From contig PCAI01000024.1 of assembly GCA_002731195.1 (NCBI GenBank), forward strand, positions 1 through 20,537: a stretch of DNA of 20,537 nucleotides, in the 5' to 3' direction. Each line of letters begins with the position of its first letter. Within the stretch, counting starts at the first letter, position 1. The position numbers and the translations under genes are program-made. Positions 14,181 through 20,537 of the stretch are shown piece after piece. The notes under the pieces are model-generated. The model was not told the DNA's origin and did not search any database. It saw only the letters and a list, made by a program, of their open reading frames with translations. Origin of the DNA: Methanobacteriota archaeon (GTDB taxonomy: Archaea > Thermoplasmatota > Poseidoniia > Poseidoniales > Thalassarchaeaceae).

Positions 14181-14278
14181 TGTTGAGTCTACCCCAAACT
14201 ACACTAATTATCATGACCATTGTGAAAAACAGGATTTTTTCTCTATTTTCCGATGTAATTAATTATACAGACTCAACA
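14181..14278. repeat. 10-bp perfect inverted repeat flanking the RPA promoter
   Basis: TGTTGAGTCT (14181-14190) and AGACTCAACA (14269-14278) are exact reverse complements, 78 bases apart, within the mogA/RPA intergenic region. The right arm begins two bases after the TTAATTATA box of the RPA gene. This placement suits a looping operator or start-site block, but that is inference. Confidence 0.55.
14259..14267 (+). promoter_or_regulatory. Candidate TATA box for the RPA operon
   Basis: TTAATTATA lies about 40 bases before the RPA ATG. Initiation about 25 bases downstream would give a leader of 10-15 nt carrying GGTGAT (14295-14300), a good match to the anti-Shine-Dalgarno, three bases before the ATG. 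Confidence 0.5.
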
Positions 14279-14303
14279 TATTGTTATTGATGTTGGTGAT
14301 ATT

Positions 14304-15992
14304 ATGACAATTGGTAATAAATATGGTATACAAATTATTGCAGTAAAGCAGGAATGCCCTGAAGCAGATGAAAATGAAATCAGTGAAGAATTCAGACGGT
14401 ATGAAGAAGAATTCTTAATCCCTCCCGAAGATGCTCTGAGGTCAGTTATTAGAAAATTCCAATTAGCTTCAGGAAAACAAGTTTCTACTCCATCTTCTCC
14501 ACAAAAAATTGAGAAAAAGGTAACTCATTTTTCAGAACTTGGATCTGATGATAAGAATGTTACGATGGAAGTTGCAGTGATATCTTATACTCCTAGGATG
14601 CAAATGGTTAGGGGTGAAGAAAAACAAATTGCTTTTGGATGGATTGAAGATAATCCTTGGGAAGAAACCAGTAAAAGAGAACGCTGGGATTTTAAAGACT
14701 GGGGGCAACATTCGGCAAATCTACTCCCCAACTCAATAGTCCGTTTGGAAGGTATTTCCGTTAATGAGTGGAATGATAAAAAATCTATAAATATAAACCG
14801 TTCGAGTAGAGTAACTATTCTTAGTGAAGGAGATTCTAATATTATCAAATCAATTAATGAACCATTAGAAATCTCAGAATTAGTGAAAAATGAAGGTTTT
14901 GGTAGTACTGTAGGTAGAATTATTTCTATAAAGCCAGATGTTATAGTAAAAAAGGATGGAACAGGAACTTTGGATATCTTCAGAGGAAGGATATCTGATT
15001 CAACTGGAAGTGTAGGATTTTTGTCATGGGTACCATTTGATTTCGAATCTGGTAATTTAGTTAAAATGGAGAATATATCTATTCGTAAATTTAGAGACAC
15101 TCCTGAAATAAATATAAGTAACGACGCAAAAATAGAACTTTATATTGATAATTCATTTCCTCAAATAGAAGACTTAGTACATACGACCAAGTCTAATATA
15201 TCTGAATTAAGAAATGGCATGAGAGATATATCAATTACGGTACAAATTGATTCTTGGAACCAAAGAAAATTTACCTCGGAAGACGGTTCAGAGAAAATTG
15301 TTAGAAGTGGCGATATAATTGATCCAAGTGGAAGATGCCGCCTGACTGCATGGTGTGATTTCAATCCAGTAAAGGGTGATTTTGTTGAATTATCTGGTTC
15401 ACGAGTTCAATTTTGGCAAGGTTCTCCAGATTTAGTTATCGACGATTTAAACCAAGTAAAAAATCTCACCAATCCTCCTTGGGAGGCCATTAATACTGAA
15501 AATCATTGGGTAGATGTAGATTTAGATGATTTAGTAAATGGTGGTTCAAGAAGGGGAATAAAAACATCTGGTAACATAATTTCAATAAGGGCAGACTCTG
15601 GAATAATATATAGATGCCCAGAGTGTCGACGTGTTTTAAGAGATGATTCATGCACAGAACACGGTACTGTACAAGGAAAAGAAGATTTAAGACTCAGATT
15701 TGTTTTAGACAATGGTATTTCAAACGCTTCGCTCTTATTATCAAAAGAACCTTCAGAAGAATTACTTTCTAGTAAATTTGAAGAAATCAAAGAACAAATA
15801 TCTATTTCTGGCAAAGATCATTTTTTATCTTCATTAAGAAACATGCTTTTTTCACAGAAGGTCGAGATACAAGGTAGGGCTTTGGTAGATAACCAAGGGA
15901 CTATGATTTTAGCGGAAAAACTATCTATCTCTAATCCTGATTTATCTAAAGAGGCAAATAAGATAATGGAGAAATGGGGGGTTGTTTTATGA
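14304..15992 (+). CDS. rpa: Replication protein A, large multi-OB-fold subunit with zinc finger
   Basis: RPA binds single-stranded DNA in replication, repair and recombination. This 562-residue protein has the layout of euryarchaeal RPA: an N-terminal helical EEEFLIPPEDALRSVIRKF segment (34-52), then successive OB-fold-like blocks at about 85-175, 200-282 and 308-385. A last block carries a zinc motif at C438, C441, C450 and H453 (CPEC...C-x2-H), as in the RPA C-terminal OB fold. GGTGAT at 14295-14300 supports the start. Its TGA overlaps the ATG of the next gene by four bases (ATGA), which implies translational coupling. Exact OB boundaries are estimated by eye. Confidence 0.9.
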   Translation: MTIGNKYGIQIIAVKQECPEADENEISEEFRRYEEEFLIPPEDALRSVIRKFQLASGKQVSTPSSPQKIEKKVTHFSELGSDDKNVTMEVAVISYTPRMQMVRGEEKQIAFGWIEDNPWEETSKRERWDFKDWGQHSANLLPNSIVRLEGISVNEWNDKKSININRSSRVTILSEGDSNIIKSINEPLEISELVKNEGFGSTVGRIISIKPDVIVKKDGTGTLDIFRGRISDSTGSVGFLSWVPFDFESGNLVKMENISIRKFRDTPEINISNDAKIELYIDNSFPQIEDLVHTTKSNISELRNGMRDISITVQIDSWNQRKFTSEDGSEKIVRSGDIIDPSGRCRLTAWCDFNPVKGDFVELSGSRVQFWQGSPDLVIDDLNQVKNLTNPPWEAINTENHWVDVDLDDLVNGGSRRGIKTSGNIISIRADSGIIYRCPECRRVLRDDSCTEHGTVQGKEDLRLRFVLDNGISNASLLLSKEPSEELLSSKFEEIKEQISISGKDHFLSSLRNMLFSQKVEIQGRALVDNQGTMILAEKLSISNPDLSKEANKIMEKWGVVL

Positions 15993-16912
15993 TATCTGCG
16001 ACTAGAATAAAACGTCAAAGCGCTATTAGACTATTTGCTCAAGAATATTCAGAATCTAACCTCACAGAGCAAGGAATAGGCGAATACGATCCTTCTTTCG
16101 TAATAACTAAGCTCGGCATCAAAGTCAATAGAGCATTATTTTGTGGAGTTATTGATAGACTAGAAAAGAGAGAAGGAGACAATGGTCCTAGTTTTAATGG
16201 CCAATTAAGAGATCCAACTGGCGTAAACCGTTTCAATGTCGCCTCCTTTCAACCAGAATTACAAGTAGAGATGGAAGAACTATTTGCAAGATTTGAATCA
16301 GGGGATCGCTTTCTAATGGCCATAGTTGGAAAATCTAGATGGTTCGAAGGTGATGAAGGAGGTATTTTTACTTCTTTTCGTGTAGAAGAATTCGCAGTAA
16401 TAAATCAAGAATCATATATGAATTGGCTTATTGAAACTTCTGATGCAACATTACGCAGACTAAATTTCTATGAACTATCATTGGGAGTGGATATTAATAA
16501 AGAATCATTGATTTCATCGGGAATGCCTCCTGATTTAATAGATGGAACATTATTAGCAAGACAACATTATTCCAATGCCGATACTGAAAACTATCGCTTA
16601 GGAATTCTAAAAGCACTTTCTAGTGCTTCTGGTAGGCCCGTAGAAGATTCAGATGACTCTATTCAAGAGAAAGAAGATATTGTTGAAAATATCACCAATA
16701 ATCAAACTGATGTTAATCCGGCAGATATTATTTTAGACACAATAAGAAATCATGATACTGGCACAGGGGTTGAATATGACAAACTCGTAGAATCTTGCAC
16801 ACTTTCTGGAATTTCCAGAGAATCTGCTGAGGACTGTATTGAGGATTTGAGGGATGTACAGGGTGACATTATAGAGCCCAGGTTTGGATTTTTCAGGCTT
16901 TTAGATCAATAG
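15989..16912 (+). CDS. RPA-associated protein (RPAP, COG3390 type)
   Basis: This protein belongs to the family encoded next to rpa in many euryarchaea and thought to work with RPA at single-stranded DNA. Its N-terminal TRIKRQSAIRLFAQEYSES and EYDPSFVITKLGIKVNRALF are the family signature. An OB-fold-like block follows (about 40-150). A helical region, an acidic linker and a C-terminal winged-helix-like segment (PADIILDTIRNHD... to FFRLL) complete about 307 residues. The open frame extends to an ATG at 15974, but the start at 15989 is chosen because ATGA overlaps the RPA stop exactly, with GGGGGGTT at 15975-15982 as the ribosome site, and because the MISATRIKRQ start fits homologues. Confidence 0.88.
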   Translation: MISATRIKRQSAIRLFAQEYSESNLTEQGIGEYDPSFVITKLGIKVNRALFCGVIDRLEKREGDNGPSFNGQLRDPTGVNRFNVASFQPELQVEMEELFARFESGDRFLMAIVGKSRWFEGDEGGIFTSFRVEEFAVINQESYMNWLIETSDATLRRLNFYELSLGVDINKESLISSGMPPDLIDGTLLARQHYSNADTENYRLGILKALSSASGRPVEDSDDSIQEKEDIVENITNNQTDVNPADIILDTIRNHDTGTGVEYDKLVESCTLSGISRESAEDCIEDLRDVQGDIIEPRFGFFRLLDQ

Positions 16913-16917
16913 TAAGA

Positions 16918-17850
16918 CTACATATCCTCTTTTAGTACCTCATCAGATTGTTTCATTTTTAGCCGTATTCTATCTATCAAAGGTTTAACTTCATATTGTA
17001 GAATTTTCTTCTCATCACTTATTTTTTTTATTATGCCGCCTTTATTCTCAGCTATATCGGTAGCAACCATCAACAGTCTTTCTTTCACTTTGTCTTCCAT
17101 AATTGGCCAACCTCTTCTTTCAACCAATCTGATTAGAAGATTTTTTTCTAGACTACTCCACTCTCCTCCGTATTCTCTCAATATCGTACTTACCATTCTT
17201 TCCAACTCAGGAATTCTGGCTTGAATGGCTAATAAATTTCCTTGAATAACAGAACTTTCTTTGTCGATGTCAATAATCATCAGTTCTCTAGCATCTTCCA
17301 AATAAGCTTTAGGAATTTCTTCTTGAAATACTTCGGAATTGACATTTTCTACAATATCTCCGACTAATTCTTCTTTTTCCACGCCTAAATCAATTATCTC
17401 TATTCCATTCCTATGTAAACTACGTTTAATTCTGCCCCATCCTTTAGATTGATTTGTCAAAACTCCCGCAACTCTTCCCATTAATATTGTTCTTGTACCG
17501 CTTAATGGCATCTCAAGCCTGCGACATAATTCATATAATGTATCTTTATCCATTTCCGCTAGTCTTTCTATTGTCATTCTTCTTGAGTCAAAATTCAGAT
17601 GCAGCCATAATCTCCTTCTTCGTTCTTTATGTGAACCGGATGATTTAATTCCAAAAATTCTCAATATTTCTCCTAGTTCCTTGTGAGGAGTGCCCTGTAT
17701 TCCTTCCCAACTGAGATCTATTCCAGATAGAATTTTCTGTTTTATTATTCTCGCTCTTAAAACTTCTACTGAGCCACTTTTCTGAATTTCTTCTCTTTCA
17801 GCAATTTCCCGCAACTCAACTAAACGACTCTTGTAAAGTAAGTTCAGCAT
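16918..17850 (-). CDS. Uncharacterised protein with three SAP-like helix-extended-helix segments
   Basis: The 310-residue protein has no enzyme motif I recognise. Its first 130 residues contain three segments with a SAP-like pattern (helix, then Gly after a hydrophobic loop, then a basic helix): about 4-41 (ELREIAEREEIQKSGSVEVL), 54-86 (ELGEILRIFGIKSSGSHKER) and 100-131 (TLYELCRRLEMPLSGTRTIL). SAP domains bind DNA in chromatin and repair proteins. The rest is helical and charged, with a possible coiled coil near 190-220. It converges on the RPA operon with 5 bases between stops. A DNA-related role is inferred from the SAP-like repeats and is supported only weakly by position. Confidence 0.7.
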   Translation of the reverse strand: MLNLLYKSRLVELREIAEREEIQKSGSVEVLRARIIKQKILSGIDLSWEGIQGTPHKELGEILRIFGIKSSGSHKERRRRLWLHLNFDSRRMTIERLAEMDKDTLYELCRRLEMPLSGTRTILMGRVAGVLTNQSKGWGRIKRSLHRNGIEIIDLGVEKEELVGDIVENVNSEVFQEEIPKAYLEDARELMIIDIDKESSVIQGNLLAIQARIPELERMVSTILREYGGEWSSLEKNLLIRLVERRGWPIMEDKVKERLLMVATDIAENKGGIIKKISDEKKILQYEVKPLIDRIRLKMKQSDEVLKEDM

Positions 17851-17899
17851 TGGTATATCTTTAATCAGTATTACTCCTCAAACCCTCGCCATATGTTCT

Positions 17900-17929
17900 A
17901 ACTGATATTGCTTACGCTAATTATCAGTT
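17900..17929. repeat. 8-bp inverted repeat upstream of the SAP-like gene
   Basis: AACTGATA (17900-17907) and TATCAGTT (17922-17929) are perfect reverse complements with a 14-base loop. It lies in the 115-bp gap between the HemC-like stop and the SAP-like start, both minus strand. Read on that strand no T-run follows, so it does not look like a standard terminator. An operator or RNA structure is possible. Confidence 0.4.
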
Positions 17930-17965
17930 CTTTTGTCTACTTTTTCGACCAAGGCGTTATCGTCA

Positions 17966-19066
17966 TTATTCTTCTAAATCAATAAAAGCAGTCGCTATTT
18001 TATCATGATAGGAGTCTTGAGGAACATCTTGTGAAACTTCTCTCAGTATCACTTCCCAGTCTCTAATTAGGGAAATCGTTGCATATTCAAATTTTGAATA
18101 AGGAATTATTCTATGAATCCCTATTGTTCTTTTACCATTTTTAGAAATTTTTTCAATTTTCAATTCTACATGGACTTCAGAATCTACAACTTCTCCTTCG
18201 GAATCATGACAGGCTTGTTCTAGAGTCAAATCTTTGTATCTCTCCGCCTCTTCCATTAGCGACTTTACCTTTCTATGTCTAACCAAAATAGATGTATTTG
18301 CTAACTCTTGACTAGTCAAACTACCTAATATTTGATTTTGAACCCACCATATAGTTTCTCCTTCTTTCTCAGTCATTACTCTTGTTAGTGATTTTGGCGA
18401 ACTTTTCCTGGTCAATAATATTATCAAATCTGAGTAGGGAATTGGCAAGAAATAAGCACCACCTCCTTCTTTAGGATCAGGAAGTAGTGTATGTCTTCTT
18501 CCATTAAACTTAAGACTCTCAAATATCTCTTTAGATGTAATGAAGCCATCTATTTTACCTAATTTTCTTTGTTCCTCCATCCATTCTGATGTTTCAAAAT
18601 CATTTGAATGAATTATTTCTATATTATTTATCGATTTATATGCTTCAATACTAAGTATACGCAAATCATTACGGGCTCTTCGTAATTGCCTTCTGATTAT
18701 TTTTTGTTCACACAGAATTATTGCTGATTTAGGTTGATAATCAATTTTATTCTCGGAGATTAGTAACATATTGGGTCTTTTAGGAGCAATTGCACCAGAA
18801 ACATGACATTCGTATTGAAGCATCTCTAATTCCTTTCCATGAAGTTCAATTCCTGTCATGGCGACCACGTCACACTCCCCCTCACTCAAGTCTTTGATAC
18901 TTGACGAAAAACTCGAAGATGTCGTAACCATTCCCTCAAAGTCATTATATTCTTCTGATTTTAGTATATTATTGAAGTATTTTGTAATATTACAATGCGG
19001 CGAATCCAAGGTAACAATTTTTGTTTTGTTTTTCACGGCAACCACCACAGGAGAGGGAGTACACAC
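17966..19066 (-). CDS. Uncharacterised protein, possible divergent HemC-like (porphobilinogen deaminase) fold
   Basis: Two stretches resemble hydroxymethylbilane synthase in order and spacing: SIKDLSEGECDVVAM (HemC: KELEEALLDGEIDIAVHS), then PKSAIILCEQKIIRRQLRRA with following RNDLRI (HemC: GARVGTSSLRRQAQL...RPDLEI). A KIDGFITSKEIFESL-like strand and LLP then follow, as in HemC. However, the catalytic Asp of the HSLKD loop is not present (it reads AMTGIEL) and no clear GGC cofactor-attachment motif is seen, so it may be a non-catalytic relative or a different two-lobed binding fold. It has 366 residues against about 310 for HemC, with a beta-rich C-terminal tail. The start is GTG at 19066; further GTG codons at residues 7 and 8 are possible. 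It diverges from the polyprenyl synthase. Confidence 0.55.
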   Translation of the reverse strand: MCTPSPVVVAVKNKTKIVTLDSPHCNITKYFNNILKSEEYNDFEGMVTTSSSFSSSIKDLSEGECDVVAMTGIELHGKELEMLQYECHVSGAIAPKRPNMLLISENKIDYQPKSAIILCEQKIIRRQLRRARNDLRILSIEAYKSINNIEIIHSNDFETSEWMEEQRKLGKIDGFITSKEIFESLKFNGRRHTLLPDPKEGGGAYFLPIPYSDLIILLTRKSSPKSLTRVMTEKEGETIWWVQNQILGSLTSQELANTSILVRHRKVKSLMEEAERYKDLTLEQACHDSEGEVVDSEVHVELKIEKISKNGKRTIGIHRIIPYSKFEYATISLIRDWEVILREVSQDVPQDSYHDKIATAFIDLEE

Positions 19067-19098
19067 TATACTCGTTCAATCCGTATACACACTTGTTG

Positions 19099-19104
19099 AT
19101 ATAT
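19099..19104 (+). promoter_or_regulatory. Candidate TATA box for polyprenyl synthase
   Basis: ATATAT lies about 30 bases before the ATG at 19133. It overlaps the alternative ATG at 19103, which argues for the downstream start. GAGGT at 19126-19130 lies just before 19133. Confidence 0.4.
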
Positions 19105-19132
19105 GCGACCCCTAGCAGTTAAAGTGAGGTAC

Positions 19133-20113
19133 ATGGAAACAGAGTATTTTATCAATCCCAATTTGTCTGCAATCAAAGATCGTTTTGATGATGCTTTAGA
19201 AGAATTAGTATTGCATAAATTATCCGGAGATGAAGCACCAGCTATGTCCCTGGCAAGAGACATATTACTTTCTGGAGGAAAGAGATTTCGTCCAGTATTG
19301 GCTCTATTGGCCCATGAAGCTGCAGGTGGCAATGATGATTCTATGATTATGGATTTAGCACTTGCATCAGAAATAATTCACACTGCTACTTTAATCCACG
19401 ATGATATTTATGATCAGTCAAAAACTAGGAGGGGAATGCCAACATTGCACACTAGTCATGATTTATCTCATGCTATTATTGCTGGAGATTATTTATTTGT
19501 AATTGGTTTTTCATTAGGAGGGAGATATGACAATGTAATAGTAGAAAAAATTGGCAAATCTGCTGCTAATCTAGCATCCGGCGAGTTACTACAATTTGAG
19601 CATATAGGAAATTTTAGTACAACTCCGGAGGATTATTATGCTATTGTTGATGGAAAAACGGCAGGACCTTTTGCTTCAGCATGCGCTTGTGCCGGCATTA
19701 TTGCAGGCGCTCATCAGGAAATTATTGATTCATTAGAAAACTTTGGTATAGAAATAGGTCGAGCATTCCAACTAGTAGATGATTTGTTGGATCTTACTGG
19801 CGAACCTTCAATGGGTAAGCCAAGAGGTACAGATGTTTATGATGGTAAAATGACATTGCCCTTGATACATGCATTGACATTACTTTATGGCCCTGAAAGA
19901 GATCAATTAGAAGATATTTTGAATAATTTTAGTGATGATAGATGGCAAGAATTAACTGTACTTTTGGATAAATCTAGCTCATTAACATATGTCAAACAAT
20001 TAATTAAGAATCATATAAATAGGGCCTTGGATAGTTTAAACAAACTACCTGACTCTAATGCAAAGAGTATGTTGATAGAAATAGCCCTAGAATCACAAAA
20101 TAGAAAATTATGA
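19133..20113 (+). CDS. Polyprenyl diphosphate synthase (geranylgeranyl diphosphate synthase-like)
   Basis: This trans-prenyltransferase extends allylic diphosphates with isopentenyl diphosphate; in archaea the C20 or longer product feeds membrane lipids or quinone tails. It contains SGGKRFRPVL, the first Asp-rich motif in LIHDDIYDQSKTRRG, the GKTAGPF segment and the second Asp-rich motif LVDDLLDLTG. The residue five places before the first Asp-rich motif is Ala, not an aromatic, which by family rules favours longer products. An upstream ATG at 19103 would add 10 residues, but the TATA-like element overlaps it, so 19133 (326 residues) is preferred. It is followed by a geranylgeranyl-reductase-like gene 29 bases on, fitting archaeal lipid synthesis. 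Confidence 0.9.
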   Translation: METEYFINPNLSAIKDRFDDALEELVLHKLSGDEAPAMSLARDILLSGGKRFRPVLALLAHEAAGGNDDSMIMDLALASEIIHTATLIHDDIYDQSKTRRGMPTLHTSHDLSHAIIAGDYLFVIGFSLGGRYDNVIVEKIGKSAANLASGELLQFEHIGNFSTTPEDYYAIVDGKTAGPFASACACAGIIAGAHQEIIDSLENFGIEIGRAFQLVDDLLDLTGEPSMGKPRGTDVYDGKMTLPLIHALTLLYGPERDQLEDILNNFSDDRWQELTVLLDKSSSLTYVKQLIKNHINRALDSLNKLPDSNAKSMLIEIALESQNRKL

Positions 20114-20142
20114 ATTATTCCAAAATCTAATGGCGGTGTACT

Positions 20143-20537
20143 ATGGTCGAAGATAAATTCTGGGACTTAGTGATAATTGGAGGTGGCCCAGCAGGAAGTA
20201 CCACGGCTAGATTTGCAGCTCAAAACGGACTTAGTGTGCTTGTGGTGGATGGACGCCAATCAATAGGTGAACCACTACAATGTGGGGAATTAGTACCTTC
20301 AAATAACGAGATGAAAAGATTGTGTCCAAATGTTCCCGACATAGATGAACTTTTCAAAACTCCCAAAAGTGCAATTTCTAAGCAGACATCAGAAATGCAT
20401 TTAATACCTCCATCTGGAAAACCTCTAAAGTATAATTTTGAGGGTTTAATGTTAAATAGAGTTAAACACGATAAAGAATTAGTACGAATTGCTAAATCTC
20501 TCGGAGCCGAATATCTTACTGGTAAAAGAGTTCAGGA
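20143..20537 (+). CDS. Geranylgeranyl reductase family flavoprotein, N-terminal part (runs off right edge)
   Basis: An open frame starts with ATG at 20143 and continues past the end of the window without a stop (131 codons visible). The N-terminus has a dinucleotide-binding fold, VIIGGGPAGSTTARFAAQNG, with GxGxxG for FAD and an acidic end to the second strand (VVDGR). A CGEL motif at about residue 51 matches archaeal geranylgeranyl reductases, which saturate the isoprenoid chains of archaeal lipids or of geranylgeranyl diphosphate. Its place right after a polyprenyl synthase supports this. A GGCGGTG-like stretch at 20132-20138 precedes the ATG; an ATG at 20130 is in another frame and soon stops. 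Other flavoprotein oxidoreductases cannot be excluded from the fragment. Confidence 0.8.
   Translation, partial: MVEDKFWDLVIIGGGPAGSTTARFAAQNGLSVLVVDGRQSIGEPLQCGELVPSNNEMKRLCPNVPDIDELFKTPKSAISKQTSEMHLIPPSGKPLKYNFEGLMLNRVKHDKELVRIAKSLGAEYLTGKRVQ

Noticed and set aside
14057..14290. 77-codon plus-strand ORF in the mogA/RPA gap
   Set aside because: It overlaps the mogA 5' end and reads into the RPA promoter. There is no ribosome site and no recognisable protein pattern.
15974..15988. ATG at 15974 as the start of the RPA-associated protein
   Set aside because: The ATGA overlap at 15989 with the RPA stop, a G-rich ribosome site before it and the homologue N-terminus all favour the later start.
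1..20537. CRISPR array, insertion sequence, integrase or defence island
   Set aside because: No regularly spaced repeats, no transposase or integrase motif and no block of unlike base composition were seen. The two tRNA genes have no repeated 3' ends nearby that would mark an integrated element.

Overview
The window is AT-rich chromosomal DNA from an archaeon, most likely a marine euryarchaeon of the Thermoplasmatota (Marine Group II/Poseidoniales-like). The affiliation is inferred from gene content, not measured. Archaeal markers are the RFC small subunit, GatD, pelota, an RPA/RPA-associated-protein pair, a polyprenyl diphosphate synthase followed by a geranylgeranyl-reductase-type flavoprotein, and a tRNA-Met(CAU) gene with an archaeal bulge-helix-bulge intron. 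Several genes look bacterial in type (RNase PH, MogA, formate-tetrahydrofolate ligase), which fits the mixed gene stock of mesophilic marine euryarchaea.

Layout, left to right. Bases 3-503 are the 3' end of an amino-acid-permease-like gene with an EF-hand pair on its C-terminus. panB and rfcS follow on the plus strand. rfcS abuts, stop to stop, a minus-strand membrane protein of unknown function. A 338-bp gap (3328-3665) holds the intron-containing tRNA-Met, several inverted repeats and the gatD leader. gatD and a divergent acyl-CoA carboxylase carboxyltransferase follow, converging on aroE. From the aroE/fhs divergent promoter runs a tight plus-strand cluster: fhs, pelA and a possible degenerate sugar-kinase-like gene, then an endonuclease IV-like gene with a charged C-terminal tail and tRNA-Phe. 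RNase PH, a DoxX-like protein and MogA lie on the minus strand. The RPA gene diverges from mogA and is translationally coupled to its RPA-associated protein. A protein with SAP-like segments converges on it. A HemC-like protein lies further on, divergent from the polyprenyl synthase and reductase pair, which runs off the right edge.

Functional threads. DNA replication and repair: rfcS, RPA plus partner, the EndoIV-like protein and perhaps the SAP-like protein. Translation and RNA: tRNA-Met, tRNA-Phe, gatD, pelA, rph. Tetrahydrofolate C1 chemistry: fhs, and panB as a consumer of methylene-THF. Membrane isoprenoids: the synthase and the reductase.

I see no CRISPR array, insertion sequence, prophage, integrase or toxin/defence island. 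The window is mainly core genome. Points deserving a second look are the permease/EF-hand fusion, the tRNA intron and surrounding inverted repeats, altered active-site motifs in the carboxyltransferase, HemC-like and EndoIV-like proteins, the bacterial-type RNase PH with an insertion, and the inverted repeat at the RPA promoter.
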